Source of the DNA: Cyanobacteria bacterium M_surface_7_m2_040
GTDB lineage: Bacteria > Cyanobacteriota > Cyanobacteriia > PCC-6307 > Cyanobiaceae
DNA length: 12,436 nt
Assembly: GCA_016882555.1 (NCBI GenBank)
Contig: VGPQ01000009.1
Location: 1-12,436, forward strand
Direction: 5' to 3'
Shown here: piece after piece, positions 1-7,698 of the stretch
Position numbering within the stretch: position 1 is the first letter of the stretch
Layout of the letters: each line of letters opens with the position of its first letter
Translations under genes and position numbers: made by a program
Notes under the pieces: generated by a model
Seen by the model: only the letters and a program-made list of their open reading frames with translations
The model's database searches: none
What the model was told of the DNA's origin: nothing

Positions 1-1122
1 TTTTTTGTGAGACTGTGCTGGGCTTCCGTTCAGCAGGGCCTCGAGCAGCGGGCCGGCCCCCTGGCGCACGGGATCGTGCGTTGGCAGGGCGGTGGCCGCG
101 GCGGTGTCGGCGAGGGCGCGGGCAGCAGCGGCGTCATCCAGCAGGGCTGTGTTGAGGGCGATGGCCCGCACCCTGGGCGCTGCTCGGGGGTCTGTCACGG
201 GTCGGGCCAGTGCCGCCAGCGCCTCAACGGCAGCGATCAGCTGCGGCAGCGGAGGGGTGGGCAGGTCATCCATGCCCTTGAGGTGCCGTTGGCCGGCCCG
301 GTGCACCAGCAGCAGATCGGTGGGCTGGCTGCCCCGGATCAGCGGCAGGGTGGCGGTGGAGCCGGGGTGGGCCAGCGAGCCCTGGCCCTCCACCAGGATC
401 CAGCTTGCAGCCGTCAGTTCCCTCCGCCCTGGCGCCGTGGTGGTGGCCGCTTCCAGCACCGCTGCTTCAACGGCCCCGGCGGCGTAATCGACCCGCACCG
501 CATCGAGGGCCACGCCAGCGCCGCTGATCAGAATGCCGGCCTGGCCGGTGCCCACGAAGCGGGCATCGAGGCCGCGACGCAGCGCCTCGGCCTGCAGTTC
601 GAGGCAGGCGCTCATCTTGCCCACGGCCATGTCGGATCCCACCGCCAGCAGCCGCCGACAGGGCAACGCCGCCGCCCGGGCGGCGGCCACCTGCAGCCCC
701 GCTGGTTCCTGCCGCAGATCCCAGATCCAGCGGCCGGGTTGCACCAGGGCCGCCAGCTCGGGATCGGCACCCAGTTGGCTGTGCAGGCCGTTGGCCACGC
801 TGAGGCCGGCCGCCAGGGCCGCGGCCACGTCCCGTCGCACCGCGTCGGGCAGCACGCCCCCTGAAGGGGCCAGGCCGATCACCGCCACGGCAGGCCCAAA
901 CGCGAGTGCCGCGGTGAGGCTCGCCACCACCGGTGCCGGATGCGGGAGCCCGCAGATCGCCTGCAGCGTGCGTCCGGCCTGCTGGGGATCCACCACCGCC
1001 ACGATCGGGTTGCGGCTGTAGCGCAGCATCGCCAGGCCGGTTTTGCCGCTCAGGTTGTCGCTGCCGCCGTGCAGCAGCAACACCAGAGGTTGCTCGGCAG
1101 TGATCGGCGCAGCGCGGCCCAT
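1..1122 (-). CDS. DUF1611 family protein, DgcN-like (3' end cut by window edge)
   Basis: The minus strand carries one uninterrupted frame of 374 codons that runs off the left edge, so the last residues and stop are missing. It starts at ATG 1122, 38 bp after the epimerase stop. Seen: an N-terminal Rossmann-like segment with HGGSDNLSGKTGLAMLRY at about residues 18-35, then a P-loop-like AVGSDMAVGKM with Lys169, FVGTGQAGILISG at about 189-201, and VEGQGSLAHP at 244-253. This order and these motifs are those of DUF1611 proteins. Family knowledge: one characterised branch, DgcN, N-acetylates D-glutamate in a pathway with the racemase DgcA. The neighbour upstream is an enolase-superfamily epimerase, so a DgcN-like role is plausible but inferred; substrate cannot be read from sequence. 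No strong Shine-Dalgarno sequence precedes the ATG. At 374 residues in the window it is already about full family length, so little is missing. The family call is firm; the function is tentative. Confidence 0.85.
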   Translation of the reverse strand, partial: MGRAAPITAEQPLVLLLHGGSDNLSGKTGLAMLRYSRNPIVAVVDPQQAGRTLQAICGLPHPAPVVASLTAALAFGPAVAVIGLAPSGGVLPDAVRRDVAAALAAGLSVANGLHSQLGADPELAALVQPGRWIWDLRQEPAGLQVAAARAAALPCRRLLAVGSDMAVGKMSACLELQAEALRRGLDARFVGTGQAGILISGAGVALDAVRVDYAAGAVEAAVLEAATTTAPGRRELTAASWILVEGQGSLAHPGSTATLPLIRGSQPTDLLLVHRAGQRHLKGMDDLPTPPLPQLIAAVEALAALARPVTDPRAAPRVRAIALNTALLDDAAAARALADTAAATALPTHDPVRQGAGPLLEALLNGSPAQSHKK

Positions 1123-1160
1123 GGCATCAGCTCGTGCCTGCAGCCTGGCAATGAATGCCG

Positions 1161-2378
1161 TCAGTTGGAACCAACCGTTGCCGCTGTTGTGGTGGGCGGC
1201 GCTCCGCCCCAGGCGATGCCCAGGCCGGGAGCGCTCGATGGACGCAGCACATCGCCGCTGCGCTCCAGGCCAGTGAAGGGGTCGTCGACCAGGTTCAGAT
1301 GGCTGTCGAGATCGGGCCAGTGCACCAGCGGCAGCAGCTGGGCGGCGGCTCCATTGAGCAGGCTGCCATCGCCGTAGCACCCCAGCATCACCCGCAGACC
1401 GAGCTCCCGGGCGCGGTGTGCCATTGGCAGGGCTTCCCCCAGCCCGCCGCATTTGAGCAGCTTGATGTTGATGCCATCGACATGGGGCGCCAGGCGCTCG
1501 AGATCGCTGCGGTTCCAGCAGCTCTCATCGGCCACCAGCGGCAGGGGGCAGTGGGGTTTGAGCGCGGCAAAAGCCGCCGTATCGGCTTCGCGATCGGCCA
1601 GGGGTGGCAGGGGCTGCTCCAGCAGGACCACCCCCTGCTGCGCCAGCCAGGGGGCCATCGCGCAGGCCGTGGCCAGATCCCAGCCGCCGTTGGCATCCAC
1701 CTGCAACTCATGGGCGATGCCGCTCTCCTGCAGGCGGGCCTGCAGCCGTTGGCGCACCGCCAACACCAGGCTGCGGTCGTGGTCCACACCATCAGGGCTG
1801 CCCAGCTTGAGCTTGATGCGGGTGGCTGGAAGCTGCAGCCACCAGCGCTCAAGCCGCGCCACCACAGCCGCGACCGATCCGAGCCCAAGGGTGACGCTGG
1901 TGGCGGTGCATGCACCTGGATCCAGGCCCCAGAGCCTGTGCAAGGGCTGTCCCCTGCGCTTGCCCCACCAGTCGTGCAGCGCCAGATCAAGACCGCAGCG
2001 CGCCGCAGGACTCAGCGTCTGCAGAACCACAAGCCCTCCGGCCTCGACCCCGGCGGCCGGCAGCCCATCGCCCCCGGGCCCAATGCCGACCAGCCCGGCC
2101 TCCCGCAGCAGGACGTCGGCGCTGTCGAGCCCCTCCAGCTGCGGTGCCAGCTGCTGTAGCTCTGCGGCGATGGCTTCGGTGCTGTAACGACGATGGCCGG
2201 TGTCGAAACCGCCTGTTTCGCCAAGGCCCGTGATGCCGCCGTGGCTGAGCTCGAGCACCAGGTGGTGCACGCCGCTGCTGCTGCCCCGGCTGATCGCCAG
2301 CGGCACCGCCTTGGTGAGCGGCAGGCGATGCAGGTTGAGCTTCACGGCAGGCGGAGTGGCGTCGGCGTGCCGATCCAC
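1161..2378 (-). CDS. Dipeptide epimerase, enolase superfamily (L-Ala-D/L-Glu epimerase or N-acetyl-D-Glu racemase DgcA-like)
   Basis: This is a 405-aa member of the enolase superfamily, muconate-lactonising subgroup. Counting from the GTG at 2378, the two-base catalytic set is complete: RIKLKLG with Lys189 and Lys191, metal ligands Asp228 (QVDANGG), Glu254 (LLEQPLP) and Asp284 (VADES), and the opposite-face Lys306 ([10 protein letters not shown]). A C-terminal DLD (356-358) matches the DxD element that binds the dipeptide amino group in L-Ala-D/L-Glu epimerases. These enzymes are cytosolic, Mg-dependent 1,1-proton-transfer racemases; Ala-Glu epimerases recycle murein peptides. The downstream DUF1611 partner raises the alternative that it racemises N-acetyl-D-glutamate, as DgcA does. 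The start is uncertain: a second in-frame GTG at 2345 gives MKLNLHRL..., which fits the usual family N-terminus better and drops 11 residues. It is divergent from miaB. Confidence 0.85.
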   Translation of the reverse strand: MDRHADATPPAVKLNLHRLPLTKAVPLAISRGSSSGVHHLVLELSHGGITGLGETGGFDTGHRRYSTEAIAAELQQLAPQLEGLDSADVLLREAGLVGIGPGGDGLPAAGVEAGGLVVLQTLSPAARCGLDLALHDWWGKRRGQPLHRLWGLDPGACTATSVTLGLGSVAAVVARLERWWLQLPATRIKLKLGSPDGVDHDRSLVLAVRQRLQARLQESGIAHELQVDANGGWDLATACAMAPWLAQQGVVLLEQPLPPLADREADTAAFAALKPHCPLPLVADESCWNRSDLERLAPHVDGINIKLLKCGGLGEALPMAHRARELGLRVMLGCYGDGSLLNGAAAQLLPLVHWPDLDSHLNLVDDPFTGLERSGDVLRPSSAPGLGIAWGGAPPTTTAATVGSN

Positions 2379-2389
2379 TCTGGCGAGTG
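2376..2389. repeat. Perfect inverted repeat over the epimerase start
   Basis: CACTC at 2376-2380 and GAGTG at 2385-2389 are perfect inverted 5-bp arms separated by TGGC. The left arm contains the GTG start codon of the epimerase (read on the minus strand) if the longer start is right. It lies in the short region between the divergent epimerase and miaB genes, so it could be a small operator or an mRNA hairpin. The arms are short and a chance origin in GC-rich DNA is quite possible. Confidence 0.25.
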
Positions 2390-2444
2390 CTGCTGCCGCT
2401 GGCCATCGCCACCTGGCGCCCAGCCGATGCGGGAGACTGGACCG

Positions 2445-3845
2445 ATGACGGCGACACCGCTTACCGCCGCCGCCACGGCGGCGCCCAGCCAGCGCTCAGC
2501 GCAGCGGGGCAGCTACTGGATCACCACCTTCGGCTGCCAGATGAACAAGGCCGATTCCGAGCGCATGGCCGGAATCCTCGAGGCGATGGGCTACCGCGAG
2601 GCGCCGGCCGAGCTGGAGGCTGATCTGGTGCTCTACAACACCTGCACGATCCGCGACAACGCCGAGCAGAAGGTCTACAGCTACCTGGGCCGGCAGGCCC
2701 AGCGCAAACGCACCAACCCCAACCTCACCCTGGTGGTGGCCGGTTGTGTGGCCCAACAGGAGGGCGAATCGCTGCTGCGGCGCGTGCCCGAGCTCGATCT
2801 GGTGATGGGCCCCCAGCATGCCAACCGGCTCGACACCCTGCTCGCCCAGGTGGAGCAGGGCCAACAGGTGGTGGCCACCGATGAACACCACATCCTCGAA
2901 GACATCACCACCGCCCGCCGCGACAGCGCGGTGTGCGGCTGGGTGAATGTGATCTACGGCTGCAACGAGCGCTGCACCTACTGCGTGGTGCCCTCGGTGC
3001 GCGGCCGTGAGCAGTCGCGCCTGCCTGAGGCGATCAGGCTCGAGATCGAGGGTCTGGCGGCCCAGGGGTTCAAGGAGATCACGCTGCTCGGCCAGAACAT
3101 CGACGCCTATGGGCGCGATCTGCCCGGTATCACCCCCGAGGGGCGGCGCCAGCACACCCTCACCGATTTGCTGCGTTTTGTGCACGACGTCAAGGGCATC
3201 GAGCGCATCCGCTTTGCCACCAGCCACCCGCGCTATTTCACCGAGCGGCTGATCGACGCCTGTGCCGATCTGCCCAAGGTCTGCGAGCACTTTCACATCC
3301 CCTTCCAGAGCGGCGATGACGCGGTGCTGCGGGCGATGGCGCGCGGCTACACCATCGACCGCTACCGCCGCATCATCGAGCGCATCCGCGAGCGCATGCC
3401 CGATGCGGCCATCAGCGCCGATGTGATCGTGGCCTTTCCAGGTGAGACCGATGCCCAGTACCGCCGCACCCTCGATCTGATCGAGGAGATCGGCTTTGAC
3501 CAGGTCAACACCGCCGCCTATTCGCCGCGCCCGGGCACCCCGGCGGCCGACTGGCCCAATCAGCTCAGCGAGGCGGTCAAGGTTGAGCGCCTGCGGGAGC
3601 TCAATGCCCTGGTGGAGGCCAAGGCCAAGCAGCGCAGCGCCCGCTATGCCGGTCGCATCGAGGAGATCCTGGTGGAGGGCCCCAATCCCAAGGATCCCGA
3701 TCAGGTGATGGGCCGCACCCGCACCAACCGGCTCACGTTTGTCCCGGCGGCCCGGCCTGAAGGAGGCATGTGGCAGCCCGGCGATCTGGTCGCTGCCCGC
3801 ATCGAGCAGGTGCGCGCGTTCTCATTGAGCGGCACACTGGCCTGA
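2445..3845 (+). CDS. miaB: tRNA-2-methylthio-N6-dimethylallyladenosine synthase (MiaB)
   Basis: MiaB converts i6A37 to ms2i6A37 in tRNAs reading UNN codons, in the cytosol, using two [4Fe-4S] clusters and SAM. Seen, in the 466-aa frame starting at ATG 2445: the N-terminal methylthiotransferase domain with its three cluster cysteines, Cys31 (TFGCQMNK), Cys67 ([13 protein letters not shown]) and Cys101 (VAGCVAQ); the radical-SAM motif CNERCTYC with Cys173, Cys177 and Cys180; later IPFQSGDD and the C-terminal TRAM region with MGRTRTNR. The NTCTIRD...EQK form separates it from RimO. ATG 2445 was preferred because GGGAG lies about 9 nt upstream and the length fits the family; ATG 2427 is in frame and possible. 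The open frame continues upstream to 2193, but that part is antisense to the epimerase and not conserved-looking. It is first in the ddl/fts run. Confidence 0.96.
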   Translation: MTATPLTAAATAAPSQRSAQRGSYWITTFGCQMNKADSERMAGILEAMGYREAPAELEADLVLYNTCTIRDNAEQKVYSYLGRQAQRKRTNPNLTLVVAGCVAQQEGESLLRRVPELDLVMGPQHANRLDTLLAQVEQGQQVVATDEHHILEDITTARRDSAVCGWVNVIYGCNERCTYCVVPSVRGREQSRLPEAIRLEIEGLAAQGFKEITLLGQNIDAYGRDLPGITPEGRRQHTLTDLLRFVHDVKGIERIRFATSHPRYFTERLIDACADLPKVCEHFHIPFQSGDDAVLRAMARGYTIDRYRRIIERIRERMPDAAISADVIVAFPGETDAQYRRTLDLIEEIGFDQVNTAAYSPRPGTPAADWPNQLSEAVKVERLRELNALVEAKAKQRSARYAGRIEEILVEGPNPKDPDQVMGRTRTNRLTFVPAARPEGGMWQPGDLVAARIEQVRAFSLSGTLA

Positions 3846-3885
3846 CCCCTGTGTCGGTCGCTGCTGCGCCCGCTTGCCGTCGCCG

Positions 3886-5034
3886 ATGAGCCTGCCCGAG
3901 AGCCCTTCGCCGATCCGTGTCGGCCTGATTTTTGGCGGCGATTCGGGGGAACACCCGGTGTCGGTTCGTTCGGCGGCCACCGTGGCTGCCGGTCTGCGCA
4001 GCGGTGCTAATGCCCACCGCTACAGCCTGGCGGCGTTCTACATCGACCGGCAGGGACGCTGGTGGGGCCCGCAGCTGGCCGAACAGGTGCTGCAGCAGGG
4101 CACGCCCGCGAGTGAGGCCCAGCTCGATGCGGCGTGCCGTGATGCCGATCAACGCCCTGGCGGAGTCGCCGCCGATCTGCTCAGCGCCGGTGGTTTCGCC
4201 GGCTTTCCTGCGGGTGCTCTTGCGGTCGATGTGTGGTTTCCGGTTCTGCATGGCCCCAACGGGGAAGACGGCACCATCCAGGGCCTGTTCACGCTGATGC
4301 GCAGGCCGTTTGTGGGCTCAGGTGTGCTGGGTTCGGCGGTGGGCATGGACAAGTTGGCGATGAAAGCGGCCTTTGCGGCGGCGGGTCTGCCCCAGGTGGC
4401 CTATGCGGCCGTCGATGCCGCCGAGCTGGGGGAGCCCGCTGCCCAGGACACCCTGCTGAACCGCCTGGAGCAGCAACTGGGTTACCCCTGTTTCATCAAA
4501 CCCGCCAATCTCGGCTCCTCGGTGGGGATCAGCAAGGCCACCAACCGCGGGGAATTGCTCGCCGGCCTGCAGCTGGCGGCCGACCTGGACCCACGGGTGG
4601 TGGTCGAGCAGGGGGTGCAGGCCCGCGAACTCGAATGCGCCGTCAAGGGGGGCGGTGCCCGGCCCCTGAGCGCCTCGGTGCTGGGCGAGATCTGCTTTGA
4701 CGCCGACTGGTACGACTACGACACCAAGTACAGCGAGGGCAAAAGCCACACGGTGATCCCTGCCGTGGTCCCCGAGGCCGTCAGCGGGCAGGCGCGCCGC
4801 ATGGCGATCGAGGCGGCCCGCGCCGTCGGGGCCACGGGGCTGGCACGGGTCGATTTCTTTTACAACGAAGCCAGTGGTGCGCTTTGGCTCAATGAGATCA
4901 ACACCCTGCCCGGGTTCACCAGCCTGAGCATGTTTCCGATGCTCTGGGCGGCGTCAGGCGTCGATCTTGAAACGCTCCTGCACGAATTGCTGCTGGGGGC
5001 GAGAGAATGGCACGCGAGCCTGGCTGCAGCTTGA
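3886..5034 (+). CDS. ddl: D-alanine--D-alanine ligase
   Basis: Ddl joins two D-alanines with ATP to make the D-Ala-D-Ala end of the peptidoglycan precursor. The 382-aa frame from ATG 3886 shows the three ATP-grasp sections: [17 protein letters not shown] (13-29), where EHPVS aligns with the EREVS serine loop; [13 protein letters not shown] (120-132); [14 protein letters not shown] (142-155); the ATP-binding [15 protein letters not shown] (202-216); the omega loop WYDYDTKY (274-281); and [15 protein letters not shown] (334-348) with the metal ligands. The Tyr in YDYDTKY is the type seen in D-Ala-D-Ala ligases rather than D-Ala-D-lactate resistance ligases. A TTG at 3874 is in frame, but ATG 3886 is the simpler start. 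It begins 40 bp after miaB and ends 6 bp before the next start, so co-transcription with the downstream genes is likely. Confidence 0.96.
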   Translation: MSLPESPSPIRVGLIFGGDSGEHPVSVRSAATVAAGLRSGANAHRYSLAAFYIDRQGRWWGPQLAEQVLQQGTPASEAQLDAACRDADQRPGGVAADLLSAGGFAGFPAGALAVDVWFPVLHGPNGEDGTIQGLFTLMRRPFVGSGVLGSAVGMDKLAMKAAFAAAGLPQVAYAAVDAAELGEPAAQDTLLNRLEQQLGYPCFIKPANLGSSVGISKATNRGELLAGLQLAADLDPRVVVEQGVQARELECAVKGGGARPLSASVLGEICFDADWYDYDTKYSEGKSHTVIPAVVPEAVSGQARRMAIEAARAVGATGLARVDFFYNEASGALWLNEINTLPGFTSLSMFPMLWAASGVDLETLLHELLLGAREWHASLAAA

Positions 5035-5040
5035 TCTGCC

Positions 5041-5451
5041 ATGAACCACGGATTGCTCTGGCTGCCACTGCTGCTGGTGTTCGTGCTGCTCACCGCCCTG
5101 GGGTGGTTGGAGCGGCGCCGACAGCGCCTGTTTCGCGAATGGGCCGAGGGCGCTGAACTGGCCAAGCTGGATGCCACCGGTGCGGCTCGGCTGGTCGATG
5201 GCGTGCTCACCTGGAGCGCCTTTGAGGCCGGAAAGCTCAAGGTCATCGATTCGTTTGTCATCAAGCAGCTCGAACTGGTGGAGTTGCTGTCGCTGCGTTC
5301 CGGTGAAGCCCCGCTCACCGAGGAGAGCCAGGGGGCCTGCCGCCTGCGGCTGGTGGGTGGCGGCGAACACAAAGACATTCCCTTTGCCGATGCCGATCGG
5401 GCCCGACGCTGGATCGACGAGCTGATGGCCCGCTCCCGCTGCGAGCTGTGA
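5041..5451 (+). CDS. Conserved one-TM protein between ddl and ftsQ, function unknown
   Basis: This 136-aa protein belongs to no family I can name. Seen: a strongly hydrophobic N-terminal segment at residues 4-22, followed at once by a basic cluster (RRRQR at 25-29), which predicts a membrane anchor with the soluble part in the cytoplasm by the positive-inside rule. The rest is a roughly 100-residue mixed alpha/beta domain with GVLTWSAFEAGKLKVIDSFV at 54-73 and a C-terminal basic helix (DADRARRWIDELMAR). It has no signal cleavage site, catalytic motif or cysteine cluster. Its ATG is 6 bp after ddl, and its stop overlaps the ftsQ start, so it is almost certainly translated with ftsQ. Position suggests a role in septum or wall assembly; this is inference from context only. 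From memory, a small protein at this place recurs in picocyanobacteria. Confidence 0.8.
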   Translation: MNHGLLWLPLLLVFVLLTALGWLERRRQRLFREWAEGAELAKLDATGAARLVDGVLTWSAFEAGKLKVIDSFVIKQLELVELLSLRSGEAPLTEESQGACRLRLVGGGEHKDIPFADADRARRWIDELMARSRCEL

Positions 5452-6251
5452 GTCAGTCCGAACGGCGCACGGCTCTGCGGCAGCAGCGCCGTCGCGAACG
5501 GCTGCGGCAACTCTGGCGGTTTGTGGTGTTCACCGCCACGGCCGCGGGCCTGGGCTATGTCCTGTTGCGCCAGGGTTGGGTGCTCAGCAGCCCCGACCAG
5601 GTCGACGTGATCGGCAGCCGGCAGGTGCGGCGTGAGCAGGTGATTCAGGCGGCAGGTCTTCGCTTCCCTTTGCCGCTGCTGACGCTTCAGCCCGCCCGCA
5701 TCGCCGCCGACCTCTCCACGGCCCTGCCCGTGGACCAGGTGCAGGTGCAACGGTTGATGGCGCCGCCGCGGTTGCGGGTGCAGTTGGTCGATCGCCGCGC
5801 GGTCGCCCGGGCCCAGCGGCGCGGCCCCCAGGGGGCGGAAGCGGGCTTTGTCGACCATCGCGGCAACTGGATGACCGCCAGGCAGCAATCCGGTGCCCAC
5901 AGCGATGCTGACCTCGGGCTGCAGGTGCAGGGTTGGCAGAGCCAGTACAGGCCTGCTTTGGCCCTGGTGCTGAGCCGGCGCAGCCAACTGGGACCGGCGC
6001 TCGAAGGGATCCGTTTTGAGCCCGATGGCAGCCTCTGGCTCGAGACCGCCAGCCTCGGCGCGGTGCGCTTCGGTCCGCTGGACGAACGCCTCGGCCGGCG
6101 CATCGATGTGCTCGAACATCTGCTGCGCACCTTGCCCCAACAGCTCAAGGGACGGCCTTTGCAGGCCATCGATCTCGGCGATCCCGACCAGCCCGAGGTC
6201 AGCCTTCCGGGTGCGGTGAAGCCTGCTGCGCCCGATTCCAACAGACCTTGA
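5448..6251 (+). CDS. ftsQ: Cell division protein FtsQ (POTRA domain)
   Basis: FtsQ is a bitopic divisome protein that links the Z-ring to the septal wall synthases. The 267-aa frame starts at GTG 5448, overlapping the upstream stop as GTGA. Seen: a very basic cytoplasmic tail (residues 1-20, [15 protein letters not shown]), one membrane helix at about 23-41 ([18 protein letters not shown]), then a POTRA-type domain at about 48-118. In it, [20 protein letters not shown] and the later [15 protein letters not shown] match FtsQ/DivIB proteins. The C-terminal half is the less conserved FtsQ region, ending in a Pro/Ala-rich tail. The next gene is ftsZ with no ftsA, as is usual in cyanobacteria. Sequence identity within this family is low, so the call rests on architecture plus neighbours; together they make it secure. 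Confidence 0.9.
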   Translation: MSQSERRTALRQQRRRERLRQLWRFVVFTATAAGLGYVLLRQGWVLSSPDQVDVIGSRQVRREQVIQAAGLRFPLPLLTLQPARIAADLSTALPVDQVQVQRLMAPPRLRVQLVDRRAVARAQRRGPQGAEAGFVDHRGNWMTARQQSGAHSDADLGLQVQGWQSQYRPALALVLSRRSQLGPALEGIRFEPDGSLWLETASLGAVRFGPLDERLGRRIDVLEHLLRTLPQQLKGRPLQAIDLGDPDQPEVSLPGAVKPAAPDSNRP

Positions 6252-6326
6252 ACACAGGCCATTGCGCCTGCGGGCCAAACGCGCAAAGGTGTGTCATTGC
6301 CGAAAGCCGAGCGCGACTTTGAACGA

Positions 6327-6332
6327 CATAAT
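6327..6332 (+). promoter_or_regulatory. Possible -10 element upstream of ftsZ
   Basis: CATAAT at 6327-6332 sits in the 112-bp gap after ftsQ and differs from the TATAAT consensus at one base. If used, transcription would start near 6339 and give a leader of about 25 nt to the ATG at 6364, which would exclude the alternative ATG at 6331. No good -35 hexamer lies 16-18 bp upstream (the nearest, TTGCCG, is 24 bp away), so this is a weak call. Confidence 0.3.
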
Positions 6333-6363
6333 GCAGCCCATCAGCAACGGCCTTGAGGCCCCA

Positions 6364-7461
6364 ATGACGCAAGCCGGCACCAGCCCAGCGGGCATTGTCC
6401 CCAGCCAGTCGGCCCGGATCGAGGTGATCGGCGTTGGCGGCGGCGGCAGCAATGCGGTCAATCGCATGATCACGGCCGAGCTCCAGGGCCTGGGGTATCG
6501 CGTGCTCAACACCGATGCCCAGGCCCTGTTGCAGTCGGCCGCCCAGCAGCGCATTCAGCTGGGCCAGAAGCTCACCCGCGGCCTTGGTGCCGGCGGCAAT
6601 CCGGTGATCGGCCAGAAGGCCGCTGAAGAATCCCGGGCCGAGCTGCAGCAGTCGTTGCAGGGCGCCGATCTGGTGTTCATCGCCGCCGGCATGGGCGGTG
6701 GCACCGGCACCGGTGCCGCCCCAATCCTGGCCGAGGTGGCCAAGGAGGTGGGGGCGCTCACCGTGGGCATCGTCACCAAGCCCTTCGGCTTCGAGGGCCG
6801 CAAGCGCATGCGTCAGGCCGAGGAGGGCATCGCCCGCCTGGCCGAGCATGTCGACACCCTGATCGTGATTCCCAACGACCGCCTGCGCGACGCCATCGCG
6901 GGCGCTCCCCTCAACGATGCCTTCCGCGCCGCCGACGATGTGCTGCGCATGGGCGTCAAGGGCATCAGCGACATCATCACCAAGCCCGGTCTGGTCAATG
7001 TTGACTTCGCCGATGTGCGCTCGGTGATGGCCGATGCCGGCACCGCCCTGTTGGGGATCGGTGTCGGTTCGGGCCGTTCCCGGGCCAGCGAGGCGGCCCA
7101 GGCCGCCATGACCAGCCCGCTGCTGGAATCGGCCCGCATCGATGGGGCCAAGGGCTGTGTGATCAACATCAGCGGCGGCAAGGACATGACCCTCGAAGAC
7201 ATGACCACCGCTTCGGAGGTCATCTACGACGTGGTGGACCCCGAGGCCAACATCATCGTGGGGGCAGTGGTGGATGAGCGCCTGGAGGGCGAGATCCACG
7301 TCACCGTGATTGCAACGGGCTTTGAAAGCGGAACCCCCTACCGCGCCGAGCGGCCTGCCTTTGCGGCCGGCAGTGCCTTCATGACCGAGCCTCAGGAACG
7401 CGGAGCCAAGATTCCGCCCTTCCTGCTCAATCGCCAGGCCAAGGCTTCAGATCAGAACTGA
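6364..7461 (+). CDS. ftsZ: Cell division GTPase FtsZ
   Basis: FtsZ is the bacterial tubulin that polymerises with GTP into the division ring. The 365-aa frame from ATG 6364 contains [13 protein letters not shown] (23-35), the tubulin signature [10 protein letters not shown] (111-120), the NDRLRDAI segment (171-178), and the T7 catalytic loop NVDFADV with Asp214 and Asp217, which completes the active site of the neighbouring subunit. The variable linker is short and ends in a C-terminal peptide, [10 protein letters not shown] (349-358), the type that binds membrane tethers and regulators; without FtsA in the cluster, a cyanobacterial anchor such as ZipN/Ftn2 or SepF is the likely partner. ATG 6331 is in frame and would add 11 residues. 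I prefer 6364 because the resulting N-terminus ([21 protein letters not shown]) matches picocyanobacterial FtsZ in length, and a possible -10 overlaps 6331. Confidence 0.97.
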   Translation: MTQAGTSPAGIVPSQSARIEVIGVGGGGSNAVNRMITAELQGLGYRVLNTDAQALLQSAAQQRIQLGQKLTRGLGAGGNPVIGQKAAEESRAELQQSLQGADLVFIAAGMGGGTGTGAAPILAEVAKEVGALTVGIVTKPFGFEGRKRMRQAEEGIARLAEHVDTLIVIPNDRLRDAIAGAPLNDAFRAADDVLRMGVKGISDIITKPGLVNVDFADVRSVMADAGTALLGIGVGSGRSRASEAAQAAMTSPLLESARIDGAKGCVINISGGKDMTLEDMTTASEVIYDVVDPEANIIVGAVVDERLEGEIHVTVIATGFESGTPYRAERPAFAAGSAFMTEPQERGAKIPPFLLNRQAKASDQN

Positions 7462-7494
7462 CCACCGCTGATTCGATCCCAACTGATCAGCTCG

Positions 7495-7539
7495 GAAACG
7501 ATCTGGTCAGAAACGATCAGGTGAGAAACGATCGGCTCA
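7495..7539. repeat. 15-bp tandem direct repeat, three copies plus a decayed one
   Basis: Three head-to-tail 15-bp units start at 7495, 7510 and 7525, each beginning with GAAACGATC and ending in variable six-base tails (TGGTCA, AGGTGA, GGCTCA). The block before them (7480-7494, CAACTGATCAGCTCG) matches the unit at about 9 of 15 positions and may be a decayed fourth copy. The repeat lies between the 3' end of ftsZ and the 3' end of the SRP RNA gene, so it is transcribed, if at all, as trailer sequence from both sides. A minus-strand frame would encode IVSxx five-residue repeats, but that frame runs through the SRP RNA and is not thought to be a gene. Confidence 0.75.
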
Positions 7540-7560
7540 GGGCAGATAGTTTGCCAATGG

Positions 7561-7657
7561 GGTGACCCGGAATCCACGCCTGCTCTGAGCATCCCGTGTG
7601 GCTGCTCCCTTCCGGTCCTGACCAGGTTTGGGCGTCTGGGCCGCGTGGGTCCGAGTC
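7561..7657 (-). ncRNA. ffs: Small signal recognition particle RNA (4.5S type)
   Basis: The minus strand carries the highly conserved SRP Alu-less hairpin core: CCTGGTCAGGACCGGAAGGG followed by AGCAGCC, which is nearly the E. coli 4.5S core (CAGGTCCGGAAGGAAGCAGCC). The GGAA tetraloop is at 7610-7613. The two ends pair: ACTCGGA (7656-7650) with TCCGGGT (7571-7565), followed inward by CCACGC with GCGTGG, so the RNA folds as one long rod of about 97 nt centred on the tetraloop. It binds Ffh and targets membrane proteins (and in cyanobacteria thylakoid proteins) to the translocon. Exact ends are estimated from the closing stem. It is divergent from panB and convergent with ftsZ. Confidence 0.93.
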
Positions 7658-7663
7658 TCGATG

Positions 7664-7672
7664 ATGCTAGCA
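7664..7672 (-). promoter_or_regulatory. Extended -10 promoter of the SRP RNA gene
   Basis: On the minus strand TGCTAGCAT (7672-7664) is an extended -10 (TGn plus TAGCAT). It ends seven bases before the predicted 5' end of the SRP RNA at about 7657, the spacing expected for a transcription start. No clear -35 is visible, which an extended -10 can tolerate. The site lies just upstream of the panB start, so the two promoters probably overlap. Confidence 0.45.
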
Positions 7673-7698
7673 AGGGTCTTGGTCTTGCACGTGAACCG

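Noticed and set aside
7..1021. Two or three plus-strand frames at the left end
   Set aside because: They are shadows of the DUF1611 gene, which reads without a stop on the minus strand and carries conserved motifs.
1155..2159. 334-aa plus-strand open frame
   Set aside because: It lies opposite the epimerase, whose full catalytic set is on the minus strand; the plus translation is Gln/Pro/Arg-rich with no family features.
2193..2444. N-terminal extension of MiaB by 84 residues
   Set aside because: The extension is antisense to the epimerase 5' part and has no MiaB similarity; ATG 2445 has a GGGAG upstream and gives normal length.
4860..6278. 472-aa minus-strand open frame
   Set aside because: It is antisense to the ends of ddl, the one-TM gene and all of ftsQ, has low-complexity Ser/Arg/Gln composition and no recognisable motif. 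Long antisense frames are expected in GC-rich coding DNA.
6199..7299. 366-aa minus-strand frame
   Set aside because: It is antisense to ftsZ; His/Gly/Ala-rich, no motif.
7543..7560. Possible terminator hairpin GGCA-N7-TGCC downstream of the SRP RNA
   Set aside because: The stem is only 4 bp and no U-run follows, so it cannot be supported as an intrinsic terminator.
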